DNA of 64,000 bases from JACCVL01 sp963704295. GTDB lineage: Bacteria; Actinomycetota; Actinomycetes; Propionibacteriales; Nocardioidaceae. The translations under genes were made by a program, and so were the position numbers. Below the pieces are notes generated by a model. It was not told the DNA's origin, searched no databases, and was given only the letters and a program-made list of their open reading frames with translations. The stretch lies in contig OY969884.1 of NCBI GenBank assembly GCA_963704295.1, positions 2,418,001 to 2,482,000 on the forward strand, written 5' to 3'. Below, piece after piece: positions 1-8,056 of the stretch (positions are counted from its first letter, which is position 1; each line of letters opens with the position of its first letter).

Positions 1-950
1 TCTATCTGGACCGGGACGGCTATCGCGACGCCTACGGCGGCGACGGCGGCCAGCTCAGCCTGCTGGACTGCCTCTACTACGCGACCGTCACGATGACGAC
101 CACCGGCTACGGCGACATCACTCCGGTGACCGACGGCGCCCGGCTGTTCAATGCGGTCATCATCACTCCGCTGCGGGTCATGTTCCTGATCGTGCTGGTC
201 GGGACGACACTCGAGGTGCTGGCCAGCCAGGGGCGCTACCAGTGGCGGATCTCCCGATGGAGGAAGCACATGCATGATCACGTGGTGGTCGTCGGTTACG
301 GAACCAAGGGACGCAGTGCCGTGCAGACCCTGCTGGCCAAGGGCTTCCGGGACGAGGACATCGTCGTGATCGACAACGGGACCGAGGCGATCGCCCAGGC
401 CAACGAGGACGGGGTCGCCGTCGTGGTCGGCGACGGCACCCGGCGCGAGGTGCTCGTCCGAGCCGGCGTCGATGAGGCTCGCCAGGTGCTGGTCACGGCG
501 CACCGTGATGACGCGGCCGTGCTGATGACGCTCACCGCCCGCCAGCTGAACCCGTCCGCTTTCGTCACCGTCGCGGTGCGGGAGCAGGACAACGTGCCGC
601 TCGTCCGGCAAAGCGGGGCGGACGCCGTCGTCACGTCGTCGGACTCGGTGGGGCGGCTGCTCGGCCTGTCGGCGGTCAGCCCGTCGCTGGGAGAGGTGCT
701 GGAGGACCTGCTCACGTACGGGGAGGGGCTCGAGGTGGCCGAGCGGGACGTGCTGCCGTCCGAGGTCGGCAAGCCTCCGCAGTCCTGCGGGGACCAGGTG
801 ATCGCGGTGGTGCGCGGCAACCGCGTCTTCCGCTTCTTCGAGCCGACGGTGTCCCAGCTCCAGCGGGGCGACAAGGTCGTCGTGGTGCGCTCCGGGGTCG
901 AGCTGCCCTGGGCGTCCCGGCCAGGCGCCGACGCCGTCATGGACGAGTGA
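1..950 (+). CDS. Potassium channel with TrkA-N/TrkA-C (RCK) domains, 5' truncated
   Basis: The gene begins before the window; about 315 C-terminal residues are visible. A pore loop carries the K+ selectivity filter TTGYGD (filter codons near 109-123), followed by one inner membrane helix and a cytosolic RCK module. That module starts with a Rossmann GYGTKG nucleotide loop (VVVVGYGTKG) and ends in a TrkA-C-like segment. This is the usual layout of two-helix bacterial K+ channels gated by a nucleotide- or ion-binding ring. The N-terminal first helix is off the window, so a voltage-sensor type cannot be excluded. Its stop overlaps the GTG start of the next gene (GTGA), suggesting translational coupling. 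Confidence 0.9.
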   Translation, partial: YLDRDGYRDAYGGDGGQLSLLDCLYYATVTMTTTGYGDITPVTDGARLFNAVIITPLRVMFLIVLVGTTLEVLASQGRYQWRISRWRKHMHDHVVVVGYGTKGRSAVQTLLAKGFRDEDIVVIDNGTEAIAQANEDGVAVVVGDGTRREVLVRAGVDEARQVLVTAHRDDAAVLMTLTARQLNPSAFVTVAVREQDNVPLVRQSGADAVVTSSDSVGRLLGLSAVSPSLGEVLEDLLTYGEGLEVAERDVLPSEVGKPPQSCGDQVIAVVRGNRVFRFFEPTVSQLQRGDKVVVVRSGVELPWASRPGADAVMDE

Positions 951-1921
951 GCGTGGCCGGGGCGGCGGGGCTGTCCCGCCGGCTGGGCGCAGCGGCGGCC
1001 GGTCTCGGTCTGCTCGCGGCCGGGTGTGCGTCCGGCGGTCCCGCCGACCGTGGCAGCCGGCCGGCAGCGGTGGACCTGGAGCGACGGGTGGGCGGTCCGG
1101 TGGTCGTCGCTGCCGCGGGGGACATCGCCGACTGCGCCGGCGCGGGGTGCGCGTCCGCTCGGACCGCCAGGCGGGTGGCGCGGATCGACGCCGACCTGGT
1201 CCTGACGCTCGGCGACAACCAGTACCCGCGCGGCGGGTACCGCGACTTCATGGCCGAGTACGACCGCACGTGGGGCCGGTTCCGCAGTCTGACCTCCCCG
1301 GTGCCCGGCAACCACGAGTACCTGCGGCCAGCTGCCCGGGGCTACTTCCGTTACTTCGGCGCTCGTGCCGGCGGGCGCGACCGCGGCTACTACAGCCAGG
1401 ACGTGGGCAGCTGGCACCTGGTGGCGCTCAACTCCGGCAACGGGAGCTGTCGCCCGGTCCGCTGCGGCCGTGACTCGGCGCAGGTGCGGTGGCTGCGTCG
1501 CGACCTGAGGCGTGCTGATGCGCGGTGCTTGCTGGGCTACTGGCACCACCCGCCCTGGTCCGGCGGGCAGCACGGCAACAACGGCCGGGTGCGCGTGCTG
1601 TGGCGGGTGCTGGCCCGGCACGGTGCCGACCTCGTCCTCAACGGCCACGACCACGACTACGAGCGGTTCGCCCGGCGGAACGCGTCCGGGGCGGCGGCGC
1701 CGGACGGCGTCCGGCAGTTCGTCGTGGGGACCGGCGGTGCCGAGCTGCGGCCGTTCGGTGCCCCACCCGGGGCGCTGGTCGAACGACGGATCGCCGGCCG
1801 GCACGGTGTGCTCCGACTCGCTCTGGGTGACGACAGCTACCGCTGGCGCTATCTGCCGGGGCGGGGTGCCGCCCTCGACGCCGGTGGACCGGTGGGCTGC
1901 GGCCCAGCAGCCCGGCACTGA
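947..1921 (+). CDS. Secreted lipoprotein metallophosphoesterase
   Basis: This 324-aa protein has an N-terminal signal with lipobox LAAGC (Cys27), so it is probably anchored on the outer face of the membrane. The calcineurin-like metal ligands are all present in order: GDIADC (Asp59), GDNQYP (about 89-94), GNHEY (121-125), YWHHP and NGHDHDYERF (about 232-241). This pattern matches purple-acid-phosphatase/PhoD-like phosphoesterases. The substrate is unknown; phosphate scavenging or nucleotide hydrolysis are possible. The GTG start overlaps the stop of the channel gene by four bases. The family call is firm; the substrate is inference only. Confidence 0.88.
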   Translation: MSVAGAAGLSRRLGAAAAGLGLLAAGCASGGPADRGSRPAAVDLERRVGGPVVVAAAGDIADCAGAGCASARTARRVARIDADLVLTLGDNQYPRGGYRDFMAEYDRTWGRFRSLTSPVPGNHEYLRPAARGYFRYFGARAGGRDRGYYSQDVGSWHLVALNSGNGSCRPVRCGRDSAQVRWLRRDLRRADARCLLGYWHHPPWSGGQHGNNGRVRVLWRVLARHGADLVLNGHDHDYERFARRNASGAAAPDGVRQFVVGTGGAELRPFGAPPGALVERRIAGRHGVLRLALGDDSYRWRYLPGRGAALDAGGPVGCGPAARH

Positions 1922-1926
1922 CCGGC

Positions 1927-2853
1927 ATGCGCGTCGTCGTGGTGGGTGCCGGCGTCATCGGGCTCTCGGCTGCCGTCCTGCTCGCCGAGGCAGGAAACGA
2001 GGTCGAGGTCCGCAGTGCCGACGACCCGGCGGACACGACGTCGTCGATCGCAGCAGCGCTGTGGTACCCGTACCGCGCCGCCCCGCGTGACCGGGTGCTG
2101 GACTGGGGGACGCGGACGTACGAGGCGCTGGTCGACCTCGCCGGCCGTGACCAGGCAGCGGGCGTCCGCTTGCGGACGGGCCGCGAGCTGCTGCGCGAAC
2201 CGGCGCCGCTGCCCTGGTGGGCCGCTGCCGTGCCCGACCTCGAACCAGTGCGCGACGCCCCTGCCGGGTACGCCGGCGGGTGGACCTTCACCGCCCCGGT
2301 GGTGGACATGAGCCGCTACCTGCCGTGGCTGCGGGGTCGCCTCGAATCCGCTGGCGGGGTCCTGGCCCGTCGACGCCTGGAGGCGCTCCCGGACGACGCC
2401 GACGTGGTCGTGCATGCGAGCGGACTCGCGGCCCGGCAGCTGGCGGGTGACGACAGCGTCCTGCCGGTGCGCGGGCAGGTCGTGCTGCTGGAACAGGTCG
2501 GCATCGACCAGTGGTCGCTCGACGAGGCGTCGGTCACCTACGTCGTGCCACGAGAGCTGGTCGTGGTCGTCGGCGGCAGCGACGAGGAGGGCAGCTACGA
2601 CCGGATGGCCGACCCGGCGCAGACGTCCGCGATTCACCGCCGCGGTGTCGCGCTTGTGCCCGCCCTCGCCGGGGCCCGGGTGCTCGGCACCCGGGTGGGA
2701 CTGCGCCCGGCTCGGCCGACGGTACGGCTGGAGCGCGAGAACCGGACGGGACGCCCGCCGGTCGTGCACTGCTACGGGCACGGAGGCGCGGGCGTGACCC
2801 TGTCGTGGGGCTGCGCGGAGGAGGTGGCCGGCCTGGTCGCCACCGCCGGCTAG
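1927..2853 (+). CDS. FAD-dependent D-amino-acid oxidase family protein
   Basis: This 308-aa protein opens with the FAD dinucleotide loop VVVVGAGVIGLSAAVLL. The ALWYPYRA segment and the C-terminal GHGGAGVTLSWG segment are typical of D-amino-acid oxidase and D-aspartate oxidase. The expected activity is oxidative deamination of a D-amino acid to keto acid, ammonia and H2O2. It lies 5 bp after the phosphoesterase and is probably cotranscribed. Its TAG stop shares a palindromic CTAG with the stop of the convergent methyltransferase. A glycine oxidase-like specificity cannot be ruled out. Confidence 0.85.
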   Translation: MRVVVVGAGVIGLSAAVLLAEAGNEVEVRSADDPADTTSSIAAALWYPYRAAPRDRVLDWGTRTYEALVDLAGRDQAAGVRLRTGRELLREPAPLPWWAAAVPDLEPVRDAPAGYAGGWTFTAPVVDMSRYLPWLRGRLESAGGVLARRRLEALPDDADVVVHASGLAARQLAGDDSVLPVRGQVVLLEQVGIDQWSLDEASVTYVVPRELVVVVGGSDEEGSYDRMADPAQTSAIHRRGVALVPALAGARVLGTRVGLRPARPTVRLERENRTGRPPVVHCYGHGGAGVTLSWGCAEEVAGLVATAG

Positions 2854-3593
2854 GCGGCCGCCGGCTTCTCCCAGACCGACACGTGCGAGCTGCTGCTGCT
2901 CGTGAACGGCGTCCGCTCCCAGTCCGCCCAACGCTCGCGCAGCCGCAGTCCCGCCAACCTGGCCATCAGGTCGAGCTCGGCCGGCCACGCGTACCGGAAG
3001 GGAACGGAGACCCGTTCGTAGCTGCCGTCGCCGAAGCGGTAGTGGTGGGAGAACATCGACTGCGTCGCGATGTCGTATTCGTCGAAGCTGAGCCCGTGCT
3101 GGTCATGGTGGAAGGTGCGGAACACCTCGCCGGGAGGCAGCCGCTGCAGGATCGGCACGAACAGCTCCACGACGAAGTGGCCGCCGGGCTCCAGATGTGC
3201 GGCCGCGTTGCGGAAGCACTGCACCTGAGCGTCCTGACTGGTGAGATTCGCGATGGTGTTGAAGACCAGATAGACCAGCGTGAACGTCCCGGCCACCCTG
3301 GTGCTCGCCATGTCCCCGATCGTGACCGGCACGTCCGCGCCGCCCGGCTTGGCCTGGAGCTGAGCTGCCATCGCCGGCGACAGCTCGATCCCGTGGACCG
3401 GCACTCCGCGGTGGCTGAGCGGCACGGCGACCCGGCCGGTGCCGACCGCCAGCTCCAGCGCAGGACCGTCTCCGGCCAGACCGGCGAGGAGATCGACCGT
3501 GGGCCGGAGCATCTCCGGGTCGAACATCTCGGCGAGCCCTCGTCGTACCTCGCGGCCACGGTTCGTCGAAGTGGTTCGTCGGCATCCGGCCAT
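2850..3593 (-). pseudogene. SAM-dependent methyltransferase, frameshifted near its N-terminus
   Basis: Most of a class I methyltransferase reads openly from about 3530 down to 2850: LAEMFDPEML, motif I LELAVGTGRVAVPL, GIELSPAM, and a C-terminal beta-strand region ending SSSHVSVWEKP. The expected N-terminus (DADEPLRRTVAARYDEG) lies in a different frame just upstream (about 3590-3540). One extra G in the run at about 3535 would join the two, giving YDEG-LAEMFDPE. No good start codon lies in the upstream frame; the ATG at 3593 needs a second one-base correction. The gene is either decaying or mis-sequenced. The adjoining cupin on the same strand shows the same kind of damage. The substrate is unknown. 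Confidence 0.6.
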
Positions 3594-3633
3594 CCTGACG
3601 CGGCAGCGGCCGGGACAGCGACTTTTCTCGGGC

Positions 3634-4097
3634 TCAGAGGTAGCTGTCCGGCACCGGACCGACGACTTCCATTGGTTGTGGCGGCGATCCGGTCCAGCTC
3701 CTCCGGCGTCGCGTCCCGGCTGCCTCCGCGGCGGCCAGCTCCTCGAAGAAGCCGACCATCGCGGCGGGGGTGAAGAGGTTCAGCTTCCTGCCGGGCCCGG
3801 TCGACACTACCTCGAACGTGTGTGACGTGCCGCGGGGCACGTAGACGAACGTGCCTGGTGGGCACACCTGCCGACCTTCCGGTACGTGCATGAGGTACTC
3901 GCCCTCCAGCACGTAGAACGCCTCGGCGGCGTCGTGGTGGATGTGCAGCGGTGGGCCGAAGCCGGAGGCTCGCGCTCGGTCTGCAGGAGGGTGAACTCGT
4001 TCGCCGTCTGCTCGGCCGTCGCGAGGAGCACTACCTCAAAGTGCCCAGGTCCAGGCGGCGGCCCGCACCGGGCGGGACGATGAATGTCTCGCGTCAT
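3634..4097 (-). pseudogene. Cupin-domain protein broken by multiple frameshifts
   Basis: A single-domain cupin of about 155 residues can be assembled only by changing frame several times. In order the pieces are: MTRD; FIVPPGAGRRLDLGT; FEVVLLATAEQ...LLQTEREPP; GFGPPLHIHHDAAEAFYVLEG...FEELAAAEAAG; DATPEELDRIAA; MEVVGPVPDSYL. The metal-binding HIHHD and the second cupin motif (PPGTFVYVPRGTSHTFEV) are intact between breaks. Several breaks are repaired by one added base in a short homopolymer (for example near 3962 and 3721). Either this is a dead gene or the local consensus sequence is poor. The start is taken at the ATG at 4097. Confidence 0.6.
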
Positions 4098-4143
4098 GGA
4101 CGACATCGTGCTGTCGAGCTCCGACCGCGCAATGGTCTCCGCG

Positions 4144-4821
4144 TCAGAACAAGCGGTCTTCGACCTTGTCCAGGCCGCGCAGCGCGTCGTAGTCGACGAC
4201 GGCGCAGTCGATGCCGCGGTCGGTCGCCAGCACCCGTGCCTGCCGCTTGATCTCCTGCGCGGCGAAGATGCCGCGTACCGGCGCCAGCAGCGGGTCGCGG
4301 TTGAGCAACTCGAGGTAGCGGGTCAGCTGCTCGACGCCGTCGATCTCGCCGCGCCGCTTGACCTCGACCGCGACGGTGGCGCCTCTCGCGTCCCGACAGA
4401 GCAGGTCGACCGGCCCGATCGCGGTGGGGTACTCGCGCCGGACCAGGGTCAGGTCGGTGCCCAGCGACGCGGGGTGGTCGGCCAGCAGCTCCTGGAGGTG
4501 CCGTTCCACCCCGTCCTTGACCAGCCCGGGGTCGACGCCGAGGTCGTGGGACGAGTCGTGGAGCACCTCGTCGAAGACGATCCGTAGCTGCCCGTCGCCC
4601 TTGGTCGCGGTGACCGTCCACTGGAGCCGGCCGTCGTCGGCGGTGCCCTCGACCACCCGGCACGGCGGGCTCATCCAGTTCAGCGGCTTGTACGCACGGT
4701 CGTCGGCGTGGATCGACACCGACCCGTCGGCCTTGACCAGGACGAGCCGGGTCGCGGGCGGGAGGTGCGCTGACAGTCGGCCGGAGTAGTCCACCTGACA
4801 GCGAGCGATGACGAGGCGCAC
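4144..4821 (-). CDS. nucS: Mismatch-specific endonuclease NucS (EndoMS)
   Basis: This 225-aa protein matches the actinobacterial/archaeal NucS family in length and layout. It has an N-terminal beta-sandwich DNA-binding/dimerisation domain (MRLVIARCQVDYSGRL, then LNWMSPPC) and a C-terminal PD-(D/E)xK nuclease core with Asp139 (GPVDLL), Glu153 and Lys155 (VAVEVKRRGEID). The C-terminus ends KVEDRLF, resembling the sliding-clamp-binding tail of the family. In actinobacteria, which lack MutS/MutL, NucS makes double-strand cuts at mismatches and lowers the mutation rate. The gene stands alone, facing away from the next gene. Confidence 0.93.
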   Translation of the reverse strand: MRLVIARCQVDYSGRLSAHLPPATRLVLVKADGSVSIHADDRAYKPLNWMSPPCRVVEGTADDGRLQWTVTATKGDGQLRIVFDEVLHDSSHDLGVDPGLVKDGVERHLQELLADHPASLGTDLTLVRREYPTAIGPVDLLCRDARGATVAVEVKRRGEIDGVEQLTRYLELLNRDPLLAPVRGIFAAQEIKRQARVLATDRGIDCAVVDYDALRGLDKVEDRLF

Positions 4822-4885
4822 CGGCCGAGACTAGTCGCTGCCCCGGTACCGCCGGAGGTGCAGCCCGGCTGGCACACTGCCCGGC

Positions 4886-6682
4886 ATGGCTCGTGGGTTC
4901 TCCAGCGTCGGTGTGGTCGGCCTCGGCACCATGGGTGCCGGGATCGCCGAAGTCTTCGCTCGCAACGGCATCGCGGTCGTCGGCGTGGAGCGTGACGAGG
5001 ACCAGCTCGCCCGGGGCCGTGCTCACCTGGAGCACTCCACCGGCCGGGCGGTGCAGCGCGGCAAGCTCAGCGAGGACGAACAGACCGAGCTGGTCGGCCG
5101 GATCAGCTTCAGCACCTCGCTCGCCGACGTCAAGGGGTGCGACCTGGTCGTCGAGGCCGTGGTCGAGCAACTCGACCTCAAGCGGGCCATCTTCACCGAG
5201 CTCGACGACATCGTCGGACCGCAGGCGGTGCTCGCGACCAACACCTCGTCGCTGTCGGTGACCGAGATCGCCGCCGCTACCTCACACCCGCACCGGGTGA
5301 TCGGCCTGCACTTCTTCAACCCGGCGCCGGTCCAGGCGTTCGTCGAGGTGATCCGGACGGTAGTCACCGAGCCCGACGTGGTCGAGGACGTCCAGGCCCT
5401 GGCCCGGCGGCTGGGCAAGAACCCAGTGGTGGCGGGCGACAAGGCCGGATTCATCGCGAACGCGCTGCTGTTCGGCTACCTCAACCACGCCGCGGCGATG
5501 TACGACGCGCACTACGCCAGCAGGGAGGACATCGACGACGCGATGCGGCTCGGCTGCGGCTACCCGATGGGCCCGCTGGCGCTGCTCGACCTGATCGGTC
5601 TCGACACGGCCTACGAGATCCTCGAGACGATGTACCTGCAGGGACGGGACCGGCTGCATGCCCCCGCGCCCGTGCTCAAGCAGCTGGTCACAGCGGGGAT
5701 GCTGGGCCGCAAGAGCGGTCGCGGGTTCTTCAGCTATGACGGCCCCGACAGCCCGGTCGTCGTTCCGGACGCGCTGACGCCGGCGTCGACCGACGTTGAG
5801 GTGCCGCGCCGGGACGTCGGCACCATCGGCGTCGTCGGCTCAGGGACGATGGCGGCGGGGATCGTCGAGGTGTGCGCCACGTCCGGCTTCGACGTCGTCG
5901 TCGTGGCCCGCGGGCGGGACCGGGTGACGGCCCTGGTCGACACGGTCACCCGGTCGCTGGACAAGGCGGTGCAGCGCGGCAAGCTCGAGCAGGCCGACCG
6001 GGACGCGGCGCTGACCCGGGTGCGCGGCACCACCAGCCTGGACGACCTCGCCGCAGCCGACTTGGTGATCGAGGCGATCGTCGAGCAGGTCGACGCCAAG
6101 CAGGCACTGTTCGAGAACCTGGACGAGATCTGCAAGCCGGGTGCCATCCTCGCGACCACCACCTCGTCGTTGCCGGTGATCAGTTGCGCCGCGGTGACCG
6201 GCCGGCCCCGCGACGTCGTCGGCATGCACTTCTTCAACCCGGCGCAGCGGATGCGCCTGGTCGAGGTCGTGTCCACCGTCTCGACCGACGTCGAGGTGGC
6301 CGACACGGTCCGGTCGGTGTGCCGCCGGCTGGACAAGCATCCGGTCTCCTGCGGTGACCGGGCCGGCTTCATCGTCAACGCCCTGCTCTTCCCGTACCTG
6401 AACGACGCGGTGAAGATGCTGCAGGCGCACTACGCCAGCGCGGACGACATCGACACCGCGATGAAGGAGGGCTGCCGGCTGCCGATGGGGCCGTTCGAGC
6501 TTCTCGACGTGGTCGGCAACGACGTCGCACTGGCGATCCAGCGCACCCTGTACCGCGAGTTCCGGGAGCCGGGATTCGCCCCCGCGCCGCTGCTCGAGCA
6601 CCTGGTCACCGCTGGCTACCACGGCCGCAAGTCCGGCCGCGGGTTCCGCGACCACGCGCCGCATCCGCCCGCTCCCCGCTGA
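4886..6682 (+). CDS. Tandem-fused 3-hydroxyacyl-CoA dehydrogenase
   Basis: This 598-aa protein consists of two full copies of a 3-hydroxybutyryl/3-hydroxyacyl-CoA dehydrogenase joined head to tail. Copy 1 has the NAD loop GLGTMGAG (about 12-19), the NTSSL segment, the catalytic HFFNPAP segment and a C-terminal LGRKSGRGFF. Copy 2 repeats this with GSGTMAAG (about 317-324), TTSSL, HFFNPAQ and HGRKSGRGF. Both copies keep the catalytic His-Asn region, so both may be active. The expected reaction is NAD-dependent oxidation of 3-hydroxyacyl-CoA to 3-oxoacyl-CoA, or the reverse. It fits the acyl-CoA genes elsewhere in the window. An imperfect inverted repeat unit follows its stop. Confidence 0.92.
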   Translation: MARGFSSVGVVGLGTMGAGIAEVFARNGIAVVGVERDEDQLARGRAHLEHSTGRAVQRGKLSEDEQTELVGRISFSTSLADVKGCDLVVEAVVEQLDLKRAIFTELDDIVGPQAVLATNTSSLSVTEIAAATSHPHRVIGLHFFNPAPVQAFVEVIRTVVTEPDVVEDVQALARRLGKNPVVAGDKAGFIANALLFGYLNHAAAMYDAHYASREDIDDAMRLGCGYPMGPLALLDLIGLDTAYEILETMYLQGRDRLHAPAPVLKQLVTAGMLGRKSGRGFFSYDGPDSPVVVPDALTPASTDVEVPRRDVGTIGVVGSGTMAAGIVEVCATSGFDVVVVARGRDRVTALVDTVTRSLDKAVQRGKLEQADRDAALTRVRGTTSLDDLAAADLVIEAIVEQVDAKQALFENLDEICKPGAILATTTSSLPVISCAAVTGRPRDVVGMHFFNPAQRMRLVEVVSTVSTDVEVADTVRSVCRRLDKHPVSCGDRAGFIVNALLFPYLNDAVKMLQAHYASADDIDTAMKEGCRLPMGPFELLDVVGNDVALAIQRTLYREFREPGFAPAPLLEHLVTAGYHGRKSGRGFRDHAPHPPAPR

Positions 6683-6701
6683 GCCGGCGGCGACCCACCC
6701 G

Positions 6702-6749
6702 GGACGTCATACGAACCGGGGTGTATCGGCGGCGCGCCGTATGACGTCC
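6702..6749. repeat. Perfect 12-bp inverted repeat, 24-bp spacer
   Basis: GGACGTCATACG at 6702-6713 is exactly inverted at 6738-6749. It starts 20 bp after the dehydrogenase stop. No T-tract follows, so an ordinary intrinsic terminator is unlikely, though a stem-loop could still form in RNA. A related CGTCATA copy sits at 6801-6807, next to the promoter region of the following gene, so an operator for an unknown regulator is also possible. Confidence 0.6.
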
Positions 6750-6800
6750 TGGAGTGGCCCGGGCAGTATCGTCACGCTACGAGCTCGATCCGTCACATGG

Positions 6801-6843
6801 CGTCATATTTAGATGATTTTGGGGCTTTCCCACTGCATACACT
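6801..6843 (+). promoter_or_regulatory. Candidate promoter of the SpeH-like/GNAT pair
   Basis: This is an unusually AT-rich patch in a GC-rich genome. It contains CGTCATA (6801-6807), which recurs inside both arms of the upstream inverted repeat, and a -10-like TACACT (6838-6843). The -35 element is not convincing. A transcript starting near 6850 would have a leader of about 95 nt before the ATG at 6945, with a strong Shine-Dalgarno AGAGGGAG at 6931-6938. Confidence 0.4.
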
Positions 6844-6944
6844 CCGTGGTGGGTGGCACCCTCCGTGAACAGCACAACACGTAGCGGCGGGTCACCGGGG
6901 GAGGGCCGCGTCTGCGTCGCCGCACCGGCTAGAGGGAGCCCCGC

Positions 6945-7322
6945 ATGCATGACGTCGCAGTCCCCGCGCAGCAGCAATCGATGCCCGACCTGGCACCCGA
7001 GATCCACCGGCAGCGGCTGGTGGTCGAGGGGCTCTGCAGGGCCCCGATCGACGACGTGTCGATCCGCCAGTACCTGCGGCTGCTGTCCGACACCATCGAG
7101 ATGATCACCCTGACCGAGCCGGTGACCCACAAGTCGCCGCTCTACGGCTGGGCGGGCTGGATCCACTGGGAGACCTCCGGAGCGCACTTCTACGCCTGGG
7201 AGACCCCCCGGCTGTTCTTCAGCGTCGACGTCTACGCCTGCAAGCCGTTCAGCGCCGGCGCGGTGGTCGATCTGTCCCGGAGGTTCTTCGACAGCGACCG
7301 AGTCGTCTCCCGGGAGTTCTGA
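6945..7322 (+). CDS. S-adenosylmethionine decarboxylase-like protein (SpeH family)
   Basis: This 125-aa protein has the length of bacterial SpeH proenzymes. The core GWIHWETSGAHFYAWE...FFSVDVYACKPF aligns with the SpeH pattern around the self-cleaving Ser and the VDVYTC strand. Ser78 fits the pyruvoyl-forming serine and Cys99 the catalytic cysteine. The processing/catalytic His of SpeH (five residues after the Ser) appears to be Tyr83 here, if the alignment is ungapped. SpeH makes decarboxylated SAM, the aminopropyl donor for polyamines; no spermidine synthase is nearby. Its stop overlaps the next start by one base (TGATG), so the two products are probably made together. Activity is uncertain because of the His change. 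Confidence 0.75.
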   Translation: MHDVAVPAQQQSMPDLAPEIHRQRLVVEGLCRAPIDDVSIRQYLRLLSDTIEMITLTEPVTHKSPLYGWAGWIHWETSGAHFYAWETPRLFFSVDVYACKPFSAGAVVDLSRRFFDSDRVVSREF

Positions 7323-8056
7323 TGAGCGCGCCGCGGCTGCGTATCGTCTTCGACCCGACCGGCGACCTGCTCGAGGCCACTCGCGACTGCGAGGCGGACA
7401 TCTTCCTGCAGTGGTACGGCAACACGCGGGAGCAGCTGGCGGAGGAGTACGGCCCGTACGAGCACGACTCGGTGTTCGTCTCAGTGGTCGACGACACCGA
7501 CGAGGTGTTGGCCTGCGTGCGCCTGCTCACCGGCGCGACGACCAGCTTGAAGACCGTCGACGACGTCTCCCGCCCCCCCTGGGCGGTGGACGCCCCGCGC
7601 AGCGCCGCCGCCGTTGGGGTGGACGTGACTCGGGCTTGGGACGTCGCGACGATGGGCGTCCGGCCGGGACTGAAGCAGGGGCGCACCGGCCTGGCGCTCG
7701 CCACCTATCACGCCCTGATCACCTCGATCCGCGCCAACAGCGTGCCGTCCGTCGTCGCGATCCTCGACGAGCGTGTCCGCCGGCTGCTCACGTCGGTCGG
7801 CTGGGCGATGCGGACGCTGCCGGGGACGCGCGCGGCGAACTACCTCGGCTCGGACTCCAGCACCCCGGTCTACGCCGATATCGCGCAGATCCTCGACGAA
7901 CAGCGCCGGGTCAACCCGGACGCCCACCGCCTGATCACCCTCGGGGTGGGTCTGGACGGCGTCCAGGTGCCGGGAAACGAGCACTTCCGCCTGGTGCGGG
8001 TGCCGGCCGAGCCGCTGCCCGCGTTGGTGTCAGTGGGTGCGGGGAGCCTGCGGTAG
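7322..8056 (+). CDS. GNAT-fold acyltransferase-like protein resembling autoinducer synthases
   Basis: This 244-aa protein has no firm assignment. The segment DIFLQWYGNTREQLAEEYGPYEHDSVFVSVVDDTDEVLACVRLL resembles the N-terminal half of LuxI/FeeM-like acyl synthases (VF...W...E.D.YD, then a ..RLL strand). The segment GLKQGRTGLALATYHALITSIRANSVPSVVAILDERVRRLL resembles the acyl-carrier/CoA-binding half of a GNAT fold. It is translationally coupled to the SpeH-like gene. LuxI enzymes use SAM, so a neighbour that processes SAM is suggestive. Function is inference. Its 3' end overlaps the convergent GGDEF-EAL gene by 27 bp. Confidence 0.55.
   Translation: MSAPRLRIVFDPTGDLLEATRDCEADIFLQWYGNTREQLAEEYGPYEHDSVFVSVVDDTDEVLACVRLLTGATTSLKTVDDVSRPPWAVDAPRSAAAVGVDVTRAWDVATMGVRPGLKQGRTGLALATYHALITSIRANSVPSVVAILDERVRRLLTSVGWAMRTLPGTRAANYLGSDSSTPVYADIAQILDEQRRVNPDAHRLITLGVGLDGVQVPGNEHFRLVRVPAEPLPALVSVGAGSLR

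Noticed and set aside
296..1918. Long open frame on the minus strand opposite the channel and phosphoesterase genes
   Set aside because: It is the antisense shadow of two well-supported genes in GC-rich DNA; its composition is Arg/Pro/Ala-rich and without motifs.
2850..2853. Palindromic CTAG shared by convergent stops (also at 12184-12187) as a functional signal
   Set aside because: Two TAG stops on opposite strands naturally share CTAG when genes abut; no further symmetry was seen.
6844..6944. Riboswitch in the leader of the SpeH-like gene
   Set aside because: Only short GC palindromes such as GGGTGGCACCC are seen; no known SAM, polyamine or c-di-GMP riboswitch pattern could be recognised.
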